This document shows, piece after piece, positions 11,806-24,369 of a stretch of DNA of 64,000 nucleotides. The stretch lies in contig NW_006768785.1 of the NCBI RefSeq assembly GCF_000204055.1, forward strand, positions 825,335-889,334, read 5' to 3'. Origin of the DNA: Melampsora larici-populina 98AG31 (taxonomy: Eukaryota; Basidiomycota; Pucciniomycetes; Pucciniales; Melampsoraceae). The notes below the pieces were generated by a model that was given only the letters and a program-made list of their open reading frames with translations, ran no database searches and was not told the origin of the DNA. How positions within the stretch are numbered: position 1 is the stretch's first letter; each line of letters begins with the position of its first letter. The position numbers were made by a program, and so were the translations under genes.

Positions 11806-12642
11806 TTGAAAAAGTGAAAAAGTGAGAATTAGATGAACAGGTTAAAGTTGAATACCATCAAGCGGGGGGATTTGAGAATCGATGAGGTTGTTGATCTTTT
11901 TATGTTGTTAGAAATCGATTGCAATCAAAATTGGAGTTGCTTCCGACTGTCAAGGCGATAAAATGATAAATGATACCAATAGATTTGAGGGATTGAAATT
12001 AATTTAAGTACATACATAAATCCCAAGTATCTTGACGGAACTTAATTGCCATCATTTCATTTTAAATGCAGATTTAAATTGCAAAACCCTTTCTGACACC
12101 TACGCCTTAACTCATCACCTGTATTTGAAACAACAACCAACAACTTTTAAATCTTGAAAGACCTTATCGTATGCAAAAGATCGTCGGCGATAAGTTAAGG
12201 CGTGAGAGCAACAGAAAGTCTGAAACCGTGTAACGGAAATATTTGTCTATTGTCAAGGTCCGTCTTTGGTTGAAACCATGGTGGTAGGGTGACACAAAAA
12301 GAAAACCCAAGTGGACAAATGCCTCACAATCACCTCATATCAACCTGAGTAAATGTAAGAAACCATTGAGACTGAGAGTCCCGCTTGGATATTAGCTCCA
12401 TGATCAGAGCTGGGATTGGCTTCAATTGAGATCGGCAATGGTAGGGTCAAATTGTATTGATAAGAGATACATGTGTTAATTCAACTTCTTGCAAGAATAC
12501 TCAATGAGAATCGTTATCTATAAAACATTGGCAACTGCAGTAGAAAAAAACAAAAGATCTTTTGAAAATTCCAACAAAAAGAAAATATGAAGACCATAAT
12601 GATATCCCTGTTGATCAAAGCTTCTCAACCTGTACTCCAAAC
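11806..12642. other. Promoter side of the copper-fist gene, up to the assembly gap
   Basis: AT-rich, ending at the N run. An imperfect inverted pair around 12100-12200 contains GCCTTAACTCATC and GATAAGTTAAGGCG. No convincing frame. The sequence immediately left of the gap is ordinary and does not show what is missing. Confidence 0.4.
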
Positions 12643-12742
12643 NNNNNNNNNNNNNNNNNNNNNNNNNNNNNNNNNNNNNNNNNNNNNNNNNNNNNNNNNN
12701 NNNNNNNNNNNNNNNNNNNNNNNNNNNNNNNNNNNNNNNNNN
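12643..12742. other. Assembly gap (100 N)
   Basis: Exactly 100 N, the conventional filler for a gap of unknown size. Linkage and distance across it should not be trusted. Confidence 0.99.
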
Positions 12743-13427
12743 AATGTCAATACTGCGTTATCTGGCCAATACCAGCATGCCTTATAGAAAGAATGTGTAA
12801 GTCTAGCTGAAACTCCATGTCCATTCTACACTCGCAACTGATATAGTGGGATGCGTCAAGACTGTGGTAACCATAGGTTTTGGCCCAAAATCTACGGCCA
12901 GCCAAGAATCTAGATTTTTTGAGAAACTGACTGCAATTCCAAAAGACTTCTTTACACTCTCATTCTGAAAATGATTTCTCAGCCCAATCAAAGACACTTT
13001 ATTCTATTTTCACTGGCTTTTACAAACTCATAGGGTCAAAGGTGTGGAGCTACTCATTCAGAGCTGCCACTGTCTTGACTTGAGCAACCATAGCTGTAGG
13101 GTAGATTCTGGGGGCAAGTCTCTGCTAGACTCTGGAATGCCTGCTACTTGGGTAGCTAGGTCTCCCATACCTGAAAGTACAAAATGTCCCCCCAAGAGTA
13201 TACCCCTTATGTTATGTCAAGGGTGTGTAGGTTGGGGAACTGCAGGGCCCCTCCCCAAGGGCTTGGTTTTTGTAAACCAAGGCACCCCAGCCGGATTCCT
13301 CCATTGGGTTCGTGGGTGGGACCTGTTTTTGCAGGGTGGGTTACATGAATCAAAAAACCTTCACACAACATACATGTGGTGTGAGATGCTGGAGGACTGG
13401 CTGAGAGATTGCAGTTGCTCCTGTCTA
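12743..13427. other. Degenerate repeat-like DNA right of the gap
   Basis: Contains a plus-strand frame (13044-13478) rich in Trp, Cys and Gly, typical of antisense or decayed transposon sequence. The phrase ATAGCTGTAGGGT recurs near 16440, which suggests both belong to one repeat family. No gene is supported. Confidence 0.3.
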
Positions 13428-13885
13428 CACCACGGGGTAAGTGTGATGTGGCACAAACTGGGAGAGAGTCGTTTTTGAAACGGTCTCGTTTTCCATTCAA
13501 AACAAACGGCCCCAGAGAGGTTCCCAGATGGGACCAGAAAAAACTCGTTCCCTGAACGTATCAGTCACGGGAAACCAGGCTGTATTGGACCTATCAATCG
13601 GAGCTCAGTCAGGCAAAGATTGAGGAGGATGAACTGCTCGCATCCTGATGGGATGCTTGCACTTGGCTGAGCATATGATCTCACCTAGGTCTTCCTCACA
13701 CTTCATACCATCTTTGACCCCATTTTTGGGTCTTTTTGAAGCCAGAAAAAAAGGCAAAAGAGACCGATTTTCCCACAATTAACGTACGTTGCGTGACTGA
13801 GACCATCATGTCTGCGGTCTCCGCAATGTCTCATCTGGGAACCTCTCCAGCACCGTACGAGGCCGACGGCATTTACCCCCTGGTG
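13428..13885. mobile_element. TA-flanked MITE, CACCAC family, copy 1
   Basis: 458 bp bounded by TA on both sides. The terminal inverted repeats read CACCACGGGGTAAGTG on the left and the complement of CACCAGGGGGTAAATG on the right. A second inverted pair lies inside (GAGAGGTTCCCAGATG at about 13515 against its complement near 13835). The interior is clearly homologous, in opposite orientation, to the copy at 49541-50010. No coding capacity. TA duplication and short TIRs suggest Tc1/mariner-type mobilisation. Confidence 0.85.
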
Positions 13886-13931
13886 TAGTCTGAACCACAG
13901 TTCTATATTTTTTTCTCAAGTCCAGCACTTA

Positions 13932-15473
13932 TATTACTTTTGCTAAAAAGCTTGGTCCAAAAGAGAAAAAATAAAACAGAATTAGACCCAGAATTCCACC
14001 GCAGCAGTCACAACGCAGCAGAGAGAAAAAAGTTTTAGGGTGCTCAGACAACCACGCCTCGCCAGATCCCACTGGCACTACCCCTTGTGCTGCTCACAAA
14101 CCGATTGCTTTACCTGCACTCCCTCTCCCTCTGTCATCTTCACCACCCACTGCACACGATCCAGACAAACCAAGCAATGGATTCCTCAAGATTTCTCAAC
14201 TCAGAAAGGACTTTCCAAGGCTACAATACTACATCTTATAACAATGCTAAGAGATGTAGGCCCTCGATGACCAAGAAACAAAACGCTGCTCGACAAGGAA
14301 AGAAGTCATCTGTTGTGTGAAACTCTACAGTGTTCCTCCTATGTTGATAACGAGCATTTGTTAAAAAATTAAACAAAGACATGATGTTGAAGCTTTAGTA
14401 CCTTACATATCTTCAACCTGTCCAGTACCAAGCCGAATAACAAAAGTCTGAGATTGAATACCTTATGAAAGCTATATCCGAAATGCAAGTGAATTTTCAA
14501 GGTAACTGAGGTTGACAGGATCATCGATGGATTATGAACGATATCAAGACCGATCCCTTTGAATCTGCTATGAGACAATCATATGATTGCGAGTTGAGAA
14601 CAATCTCATATCTCTTATGAGGTCAATAAAACTAAGAAATCATGGGGTTTGAATAAGTCATCCAAATCCATTCAATTTGTCTATGGTCCTATGAACGAGC
14701 TGAAAAATCATCTCAGTTCTCTCAAAGACATTCAAAATCCAAAGATCGACTGGTTTTGCTCAGTCAAAACCAATTGACCTTCTTTGTTCCTGTGGAAGAG
14801 ATTGTGAACAATCTCAGCTCTCTGATGTAATCTAGAGACTGATTTTGTTGAGAAAATCCAAGTCAATCGATTTGCTTGTGATCCTATGAAGAAGATTGAA
14901 ACGATCTCAATTTTCACATCAATCTTATCTATAATTTCTTGATTCCAATTCCTATACAATGACAAGCATCTCTGAAAACAATTCATCTATTATAGAAAAT
15001 CTAGCTTGTTAATTCAGCTGTAAAGATCTTATGAGCTGCCTTCCGGATCCGTTCAACTGGATTTGACCTAGATGATGAAACTTGTGATCTTCAAACATCA
15101 AACTTCAACACATACTGCAAACTCAATAGCGTTCAACTCGGGACAGTGTGGTGGTAGGTATTGAAGAAGGATACCTAGAGACAATATTAGAGATCATCAG
15201 TGAGTTGAATGAAATGAACTGAAAAGAGAAATGGGAGGAATTGAAGCAGTAGAGTGTATCTTGTTCCTTACATTAGTGAGCAAAACGAAGTCATCAACAG
15301 GGATTTGAGGGATATGAAAAATTGTTGGTGGCAGTGGGGTAATCAAAAGGATGGAACAGATGGGAGCTTGAGCGCACCCTAAAACTTTTTTCTCTCTGCT
15401 GCGTTGTAACTGCTGCGGTGAAATTTGTTTTTATTTTTTCTCGATCGGGCCAAGCTTTTTAGCAAAAGTAATA
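13932..15473. mobile_element. DNA transposon with about 110-bp terminal inverted repeats
   Basis: The left end TATTACTTTTGCTAAAAAGC extends inward to about 14041 and reappears as its complement at about 15365-15473 with few differences, including an ACCGCAGCAG block and AAAAAAGTTTTAGGGTG. The outer ends are flanked by a 4-bp direct repeat CTTA (13928-13931 and 15474-15477). The 1.3-kb interior holds degenerate tandem repeats around 14680-14930 and only short frames (for example MDSSRFLNSERTF near 14177), so it is non-autonomous or decayed. The superfamily is not determined. Confidence 0.8.
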
Positions 15474-15557
15474 CTTAACTTTGGAGCTTAAGGTACTTGG
15501 TATAATTACTTAAGGTACTTAACATAAGAGCTTGAGTACCCAAAGTAAGCCTCTTAA

Positions 15558-16119
15558 GAGCATCCCCAGCCGTGCCGTAAATTTGTATTGTACAGAGTGT
15601 CGCACGGATCATTTAGGCAAGTGTTTGAGGCATAAATTTCAAACAATGCACAGCCGTGGTGTTGTACAGTACGGCTTGTGGCATATTTTGTGAAGTGAGT
15701 TACAGTCAAACCTGTGCAATTGCATAATTTGGGTGGAAGACTTTTCCTATGCATTTTCACGGGTTATGCAATTCCATTGTCTAGTTTGGCGGTAAAAAGT
15801 ATCAAGATCTAGGAATTTTTCTATGCATTGTCACAGGTTATGCATCTGCGCAGGTATGCATTTGCACAGGTTTGACTGTATGGGTTAGTTGATCATCAAG
15901 GGAGATATTGCAGGGAGTGCGGTCGTGGAAGTGGGAGTTATGGAAGAAGCGAGGTACAGATGAATTTAGGAAGCAAGCCAAAATAGAACATATTTGGCCT
16001 GTTTTGGCTTGCACAGAGGAAATTCCCTTAGCTATGTGAAAATTTAGGGCATTGGCTGTGGATGATTTTGCCCTAAATTTCCGTACAACATATTTTACAC
16101 CACACAGCTGTGGATGCTC
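15558..16119. mobile_element. Harbinger-like MITE with TAA target duplication
   Basis: Ends are GAGCATCCCCAGCCGTG on the left and, as complement, GAGCATCCACAGCTGTG on the right. TAA occurs on both sides (15555-15557 and 16120-16122). A 3-bp TWA duplication with GC-containing TIRs is typical of PIF/Harbinger MITEs. Without the 176-bp insertion at 15703-15878 the element is about 384 bp. No transposase is encoded. Confidence 0.88.
15703..15878. mobile_element. pogo/Tigger-like MITE nested in the Harbinger MITE
   Basis: 176 bp bounded by TA on each side. The ends CAGTCAAACCTGTGCAA and TTGCACAGGTTTGACTG are perfect complements. The CAGTNAAACCT start is characteristic of pogo/Tigger elements. Several internal copies of TGCATNNNCACAGG form further hairpins. 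A related element with CAGTCAAACCTCTG ends lies at 45858-46031. Confidence 0.88.
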
Positions 16120-16312
16120 TAAGGTACCCAGACCCAAATCTGGAGGTTTTGGAAATACAAAATTGGCTGATCAGATTGACAAGTCAAATCATTTCTGAAA
16201 CAAAAATCCTAGTTATACTCCAAAAAGGGATTATTATAAAAATTTTATTCATAGGAGTTGTGTGTGTGCAAGGTTGTCTAATCAAATTTTGTGGAAGCTT
16301 TGCATCTTTCAA

Positions 16313-16969
16313 CTAGAATGTGTATTCTGGTTGCACACCTTTCACACCCCCCTGTTGCAGATTGTGCACATGTCCTTCATGGATTGGTGAACCACCTGTG
16401 ATATGGTGGTTCTATCCATCCATTCTACACTTTTTATGTATAGCTGTAGGGTGGATTCCCTGGAATTTGTCCCAGCTAGTTGCAAAATCATCATTTTTCA
16501 CCTCAGCATTTACATATTGTAGTCCAGCCTTGGTACTGTGCAACAACAAGTTGTTGATGGTCCTTGGGGAGCCATTGCCGTTTACAACAGTGCCAATTGG
16601 GCTGGTCCTGAAGAAACCCAGCCTTGCATATACCTACTCTCTCAAGAGTGGTCCTGCCATTTGGCTGGCCACATCTGCCTCAAAATTTTTCACAATCTTC
16701 TCTTGTATCATCTTAGCAGATGAACAGTTAGGAGGGCAGAAGAAGGGTACAGCAGGAACCACTGCATGTGGAGTTCCTTGGTGGGAACCAACTCCTACAC
16801 CGGATGTGTTTCCTGGTGACCCAACAGGAGGCCTGCTCTCTTTATCTCTTGTTTCCATACGGGGAGGTTCATTTTGAATGTGGCTGCAACTGGCCACCTC
16901 AAATGCTTGTCTACTACACCAACTAGCAGTGTCAACAATGTTTGGTGCTCTCTGCTTTGGGTTGAACAC
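16313..16969 (-). pseudogene. Decayed repeat-type open frame
   Basis: One minus-strand frame runs about 218 codons with only two internal TAG codons (16634-16636 and near 16437) and keeps coding-like composition, for example KMIQEKIVKNFEADVASQ and KFQGIHPTAIHKKCRMDG. The opposite plus-strand frame at 16320-16877 is Trp/Cys-rich and looks like its antisense. I do not recognise the family; the setting and a short phrase shared with the 13-kb region suggest a transposon-encoded protein. Confidence 0.35.
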
Positions 16970-19504
16970 AGGGGGCTAGGCAAGATGAAAGATTTGGAAG
17001 GGAATGAACCAGGACCAGTGTCAAGGTAAGCTCACAGGTTCTTGTTTATTTTTTCAAAAATGTCTAGAGGGGCTAGGATCATAGTGCTGTCGCACAAATC
17101 TGGGGCTAAACACCAGGATGACATGAATTTTGGCTCAAAAACAGGTGTTCCTTCCCTTCCCTTCCCTTCATTGCCTCTAGGGCTGCAGCTTCTCAACAGA
17201 CTGTGTCTACATTTACAATACCACTCCTCTCTCAGTCTGCCTCAATCATGGTTACAGTGTGGTGTTCAAAATCTCTTACATAAACAAAAAATTTAAAAAT
17301 TGTGGCGAAAAGATGGGTTTTAGTCAAAGTCATATTTTATTGCTTGTGTTAATGGTTAGTATATGTCATATAGTTGCTTGGACATCATTTGTATTATTTT
17401 AAGCATTCACAAATGAATTACACAATAATTGTAGAAAGAAATGAAGAAAAAGTCAAAAAATCATAAAGATAGTAAGATTAGAGATTCAATTGATGAAGTG
17501 GTATTAAGGTTGGGATTGATGTTGGAAGAAATTTGGTTCATATTCAATAGAATAAAATCTGTTATCAAAGGAAACAAAGCAGAACATTGAAAGATGAAGA
17601 ATTGAAGAAAAAGTTGAAAATATGGGTGCAAAAGGTTGGAAAATGGTTTTTAGGGTATTAGTAAAAAATGAAAAAACATGATTTTTTGATGATACAAATA
17701 AATTATCTGATGTAAATGGTTCAAACAAGATCATGAGCATCTTGTATATCAGAGGACATGAGGAAATCAAGATCTCATGTCCTTTAGGGAAAATGTGAGC
17801 TCATTCAACAAGTCTGTTGATTTATCCTTAAAAAACACTTTGATGCAACCACACATTGAGATCACTGATAGTATAGTTGAATTGGTAGTAAGCTTGTCAG
17901 TGACCCAATTTCCTGACTACTGCATATCCTGCATTAGATGTCAATGATCACAACTAGTCAAGACTTCTGATTGGTGTGTTGGTTTGTTCCCTTAAACTGG
18001 GCCATATTTCATGACCTTTGTAATGATGAAATGTACCACATTAGCTGGAAGGCACCATCTATCACAATTTCCACGCCCTTTAATGAACCAGAACAATACA
18101 ATTTTCAAAAGCATGTGTAAGTGGCTTCATACCAAGTTTGTTGTAGGTGTGATGGTTGCATAAATTGAATTTCTTACAACAAAAGCCTGTAGCTTTTTGA
18201 TCACCCAGCATAAAGAGGTAGAAATTCAGTCCTTTTCACAAGGGTTAGTAATGTATATTAACTTGGAAACTTTCATCAATATTGATTCCTACATTTTGGG
18301 ACTTGACTTGTCTCATGAATGCTTCTCTAAAGGTTAAACTTACTGGTAATATAACATATTCCAGAGCCAATCATGATTGATCAAGAGCAGCATCAATCCA
18401 AAAACTATCAAAATCCAATGACCCAAAAAGTTTATCAATTTCTGTACCACTCACTCCTCTTCCATGGGTTTTGTTTTTGAAGATCAACCATCAAACTATT
18501 CCATTGACGGTACATACTCAAAGCTACATATTTAATACAGTTTTCATATATACTTTTTTTGACGGGACAAAAAAAACAAATTTACTTTTGGCCTTGTTTT
18601 TCCTGCCAAAAAACAGTGTTTAGCAAAAAGTATGTACACATGCATACTTCCTTTGATTACTGTAATTATTGTATATGCCATGGCCCATACCATTCAACTT
18701 CAGACTGAGTATTGGTGTAATATGTATATATCCTTAAGAGAAGGATTTCAATAATCCACAAGATCTAAGCTTGTAATCTTTTATAATCTTTTGATTTCTC
18801 AAAAATTATCTTCAAATTTTGTCCACAATCTAGACCATGTCCTTTAAATCAACTTCCATTGTGCTGGTCTCTCTCTCTCTCTAGTTTGTAAAACTTGACA
18901 TTCTAAGAAGTTCTCAAGCTTTCTTCTCTCTGAAATACCAACTCATTCCTTCTACCAACACCAATCACTTAATTTCATAAAAAGTCAAAACAAATCAATC
19001 AACAAATGGAAGATGAAGCCATTGAAATGTATATTTACTATGGATAAAACCCAAACTATAAGATATATATAAATTCAAAACAAAAATGTGAAAAATTGGG
19101 GTATATGTATATAGATAAATAGATTTATAAGATCTCGTGTATCTATTTATGATAGGATGGCTACAGCTTATGTTAGCAAGATGCTCTATAAGCTGCTATA
19201 TAGTACATTATACTTCACACACATAAAATAGGACGCAAGTCAGGCAAATGATATGAAAGGAAAAGCGTTTGAGACAACGATGAGTGCCTCTAAAGTGATT
19301 TTTTGGGGGTTAGTGTTTTAGTTTTAAAGATCAAAAAGAGATAAAAGATGTATTTAAGTATCTTCCTAATCTTCCTTTTGTTTTTTTCAATCAATTTCTA
19401 ATCAATCACTCTCTCGAAGTCTAATCCAGGTCTCTTAGCTACCTTCAATCCGAAAAAATGAATGCTTCAGTACATAAAAGCGTTCTACACTTCATGTGAT
19501 TCAA
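16970..19504. other. Gene-poor AT-rich stretch
   Basis: No supported gene. It holds short simple repeats (TTCCC runs near 17150, CT-rich tract near 18870), AT-rich DNA around 17300-17800, and the likely 3' flank of the GATA gene from about 19000. Short frames at 17042-17296 and 17504-17770 have no recognisable motifs. Confidence 0.4.
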
Positions 19505-22500
19505 TTAAAAAGGCTTTGAATGAATTGGCTCATTCAGAGGAACTTTAGGCTTCGCAGGCTTCTTGTTGCCACCGGGTTTCTCGCCATTCCTTCCGCGGTT
19601 CCTACGCTTGATGAAAGCTGGTTCGTAGAGAAAGTCTGATAAGCGAACGCTTTTTCTGATGAAGGCGAAGGAAAAGCTCACTAGATTTAAGAGCCGCGGG
19701 TCTAGGAATTCCGTGTAAATTCAGAAATAATCCACAGGCATTACACAACGGTTTCCCTTCACCATTTCTTCGCCACAGTGGTGTTATCTATCCCATGAAA
19801 TTGCAGTGAAACAGATTCAGAAACGAACTAATTACCCAGAAATATGAAAATAAGAAGAAAACTTTTGACTAACCGTGGTTTCGCAGTTGAGGCACTGCGA
19901 AGCAGCAGTGCTGGACTGGCGCTCGTTCCCTAGACTATTTTTCAGAGGCTTTGAAGCTTCTGTGGGACCCACAAGTGATCTCTGCTCATCTGTGCCCGGG
20001 TCTTGCTTCAATGAGTAGGATACGGAGCTAGTTTCTACGCCGGTCCCGTTTTCAGTCACAAGCTTCAAATTTTCGCTTTCAAGCTCATCGGCAGCTTTGA
20101 GTTGCACGTTGCCCGTGGTACCTGTACCATTCAAGGTCAGACCGTATGGTATTTGTTGGGAACGTTGGCGAGCTTGACCAATGGAGCTGGTGTGACTTGA
20201 ACGACCACCACTAAACTTCTGTCTTTCGGGTACATCATGTTCGTTCCAACTGACTGGAGATGAAACAGCGATCGAAGTGGCAGGTGAGCTGTCGATCGAT
20301 CGGGTAGTAGACGTGGAAAATGCTTCGTTTCCTGTTGTTGGAATGGTGGAAGATGTCGAGGATGACTTGCAAGGGATTTCGGAGCTTCTTGCCGACGCGT
20401 GCAAATGCTGTTGTGCCATGGGCGCCTGATAACCCGTGATGGTAGAAGATGACAGACTACTAGTACGGCTACTGTCACTCGAGTCGCTACTCACAATGCT
20501 ACTACTATCAAGGCCATACACAGAGGCTGGATAGATCAAACTCCGAACGCCACCTCGATTAATGGTCTGTGGATTCCCAGATTGAGTTGGTGAATAGCGC
20601 AGGGGCGTCGGATGAAGTTGAGCAGGATTGATAGTGACAGGGGGAGCGGATTCTCGAGTCAACAAAGGTTGAATCTCCGATAAACCAACCAGAGCCTGAG
20701 GTGAAATTCCAACCGAAGTGTGTATGCCTGACTCGGAAGTTCGGTACGCTTGATCAAGCAAGGTGAGAGATTCGCAGTTAGACTGGTCAAGACCACCGTA
20801 GTTAGTGTTCGATCCATGATCGTCCAAGGATTGGCTAAACTGAAGCAGCATGTTATAGTCGCTCAAACTATTCATCAACAATGGGGAATTGAGCGTTGAA
20901 ACAGAAGCTCCCCGGAAGGAGGGGTTGAGAAGGCCAGAATGTGTATGACTCGTCAAGGATGTCGAAGGGAGTGGACTGTTCGAGATGTGCGTCGATCCGT
21001 TCAAGTTCTCTTCGCTTGTGGCAGAGAGGCCAGAGCCAGTTTCTACCGAGAAATGAGCATTAGAATTGGTAGAAATCAATCAATGGGAATGTGCTTACTA
21101 GACGCTTGAGCCTGGAAGGCCGAGGGGGTGAGGTAGTCGAATCCCACTCCTTCATTTGCAAGAGAAAGGCTAGTGGGAACGGGCAGGCTGGAAGAAACTC
21201 CATCACTGTTAGCGGAAACCGAGTTCAAATGACATAGATACTCTTCCAAATTGTTTGAGATCGAATTCGGACCCGGATTGAAGTCTGAAGCCAATGCATT
21301 CTCAGTCGTCTGCATCCATGATAACATCATTGTAAGTTTCAGGAGTGAAAAAACAATAGTCAGCGATGATTCAGAAAGACTCACGTAGCCTGGGCTATCT
21401 TGACGGCTCGTATCCTGAGGAGGCAAGACCATGTGATGATGACGACGACTCCCATCGGTGGTTGTGTTGGGCCTTGGGTGTGGGGTACTCAGATCAGGTA
21501 TGGCTGAGCCACCTACATCAAGGCCACGAGTAGCGCCACCTTGATGTTCATGAGTACCTCGAGGACCAAGATAAGATTGTCGCTTGAGCTTGGATAGGGC
21601 GCGATGTTGAATCAAGGTCTCATCGAAACTGGTCTTTCGTACCAGTCGCGGAATCGAACCATACTCGGCATGTGCATTGGCTACCTCAGCAAAATCTTCT
21701 GTGAGCCCTGGGATTGAACCAAGCAATGTACTATATGATGGTGTAGTGGGAAGTCCGATTATGCCAGAATCAAGTTGTGAGATTCGATGTTGATGAGGAA
21801 TCATCGGACCCGATCCGTTTGGAAAGTCAAATCCACTCGAGCCAACCAAAGAATCATTAGCATGGTGGACCTGATCTACCAACTTGTCGAGGAGATCCTG
21901 AGGATAGTGGTAACTACTCTGGTTGATTTCTGGAGCATCGTGCTCCGATACTTGTTGGCTTCTAGCTTCTACTGAACCAAGCATAGAGGGAGACGAATCG
22001 CAATCTGTGAAAAGCGTATAGAAGTCATTTGACGAATTCAGAGAACTACCAGCTGGTGAGGTTTCGCGAACGCCTTCCAAAGACGAAGCCTTTCCATGCT
22101 TGTATAGATGCGCGTTGAAAAATCCACTCCTGATCGTCTCATTTTCGTGTGTAGGTTGAGAAACATCAAAGAATTGAGCTGGGCGCCTGCTGCGTGATCT
22201 TGAGGCTTGTCGCCAATCCATATTTGTTGTCTCTGGCGGGCGAGATCTTGAACGGCTATGTGCTCTCCATTCCCTAAAGAATCATGGTTCATGAGGAATT
22301 GACGTTAATGTACAATCCGATACTCAGGGTTGGTCGCACAACTTACATCTCAACTGGAACGTCAGAGTCACCCTGTAGTGCAGAGTCTAAGTAGGACACC
22401 GTCCGGTTGGTATTGCGTGTTCTTCGGCCACGTTCAATACTAGGCTCTCTCGCGGATGAAGACGTCTTTGATGAAAGGGATTTACGTTCGTCTGTTGTGC

Positions 22501-24369
22501 CAGTGAGTGGGCAACCCATTGGATCTGTGGAGGAGTTAGTAGATGTGTCATTTTCAATCTTTCGTCCGCTCGCGCCTTTCTCGGCTTTCTTGTCTTGACG
22601 TTGGCTGGTTGTCCCTGAGATAGCCGGCTCAGTTCCATCGTTTGCTGTGTGGTCTGAGTGACCATCCTCTTCATCCTCAGGGTCCTTCACATTCCAATTG
22701 CCGCCCAAACGCATTCTGATTTCGTCTTCATCTAATCCCATCTCGCGCATCCTCTGAATCATTTGATCCAGGGTATCCCCTGTACTCGCCGAAGCCTGTT
22801 GGGCAAGTTCACACATCTTCCAGAGATCGGGAGTGTATGCGGTTTCGGTCATAGATGAGCTGGTCGGGCTTTCGGAGAGTAGATCTATATGCCAACTGTC
22901 TACACCAATTGGTAATCTGGACGACATGTGCGAACTAAAACTGCCGTTACGCGAGTCTCTCATACCCAACCAGGAAGACGAGTAAGGAGAGGACGGCGAG
23001 GCACATGTGGAAAATGATGACCCGGTAGAGCTTTGAGGAGAAGGGGATGGACCATGGTCTGAAAGGGGATACCAGCTCAATTTGGCATGTTGATTATCAG
23101 CGGTCGACACGTTAGACCCAATCGAGGTCATTCTGTTTGGTAAAGGGCGTGCTGAACTGACGGCGGAAGTGTGATGATGTCTGATGCTGGCTCCATTCGA
23201 ATGATGAACCTGCTGGAGTGGTGGAAGCAATGGGTTGACATTCAACTTTTGCGACCTGATTGGGATTCTTCCTTCTGTGCAGGAATTTGCCACTTGAGTA
23301 TATGTTGACATTGAGGGGGTGGAGTGATTTGCACCGCGCTCCCCATCGGATTTGGGACCCACGGTGTCGATTGTGATGGAGCTACCATTTCGTGGCCGCG
23401 TTTCAGAACGATGAGGAGGTGCCATTAGGGAAGATCCAATCGTCATTGGACGTGTGTCTTCAGAAGAGCTTGCATTCCCGGTAGCTAGCGAACAACTTCT
23501 GGAGTCCCAAGACTCTTCCAGAGTCGAATTACGCATCGCCCGGGCATGAATGTGACTCCCAGTGGGAGCCGAACCCACTAGGGGAGAATTCGCAGTGGTC
23601 ATTGAGTGAATCATATTGATGGATGGCGGGTGGTAATGTTCGAGGTTGATTCGAGAATCTGACTGCTCGTCACTCGGCTTACGAGACGTAAGCAGGCTCC
23701 GGTGGCGAGTCTTTCAAAAACATTGGGTATGACGGAATGACAGAACAAACCGGTCAGCTGTCTGCCAAAACTGAAGATTGACAAAGTCAGATAGCAGATT
23801 GTTCAAGCTTACATTTCCGTCATGCTCATTCTGGATAGTATCAGAGCGAAGCTGAAGATGTTCAAGACACGATGTTAGTTCCAAAGGTGGGCATATCAGC
23901 TGGGTCTGGTCATCTTGAGACCCACCTGATACTGAGCTTGATGTTCTCTGAAGTTAGGAATTCCAAAGCCAATGTCCGGCGACGACGGCACTGACGCAAA
24001 GTTCAGACCGTCTTGGTGTCCGGCCCAACCAAAGTTGGCAGGCACACTGCTTGGCCCTTCGAATTGGTAAGCCATGTTGGTTGGCTGATCAGAAGAGATT
24101 GGTAAATGCTGGTGAGGCATCGAGTTGAAAGAGGATAGGTGGCCTGGTATATCTATGGGATAATTGGAAGGATTTGTCGAAGATCCTCCAGAGCGTTGCG
24201 AGGAAGGGAGTGCGGACTCAAGATTGGATCCACCCCCACCATCGACAGTGAATCGTCCGCTTCCCATTCCACTGCGCCAAGCTTGTAGATTAGCCGATGA
24301 TTTGGTTGGGATCGGCAGCGGAACTGAAGACAAGCAATAATCGTGACCCTGGCCAGGGTGACTACTCAT
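19505..24369 (-). CDS. Large GATA-type zinc finger transcription factor
   Basis: Eight exons join in phase to about 1450 residues: 24369-23926, 23851-23813, 23710-22347, 22273-21385, 21309-21099, 21042-19874, 19787-19682, 19635-19505. The zinc finger is split by an intron: CLNCETT ends exon 6 and [19 protein letters not shown] opens exon 7, giving the fungal C-x2-C-x17-C-x2-C pattern (Cys about 1366, 1369, 1387, 1390). It is followed by [16 protein letters not shown] and a basic tail with KRRNRGRNG. The remaining 1350 residues are Ser/Thr/Pro/Gln-rich and probably disordered. A conserved-looking segment near residue 455 reads [14 protein letters not shown] followed by an acidic patch; it faintly recalls the LW motif at the N-terminus of AreA/NIT2 regulators. 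A nuclear regulator of nitrogen, iron or light response is possible; the finger alone cannot decide. The last intron is only 46 nt. Confidence 0.88.

Noticed and set aside
16320..16877. 185-codon plus-strand frame
   Set aside because: Trp/Cys/Pro-rich composition typical of an antisense frame; the minus strand of the same interval looks more coding-like.
20137..20478. 113-codon minus frame inside the GATA gene
   Set aside because: Shadow of exon 6 in another frame, Arg/His/Pro-rich, no independent start context.
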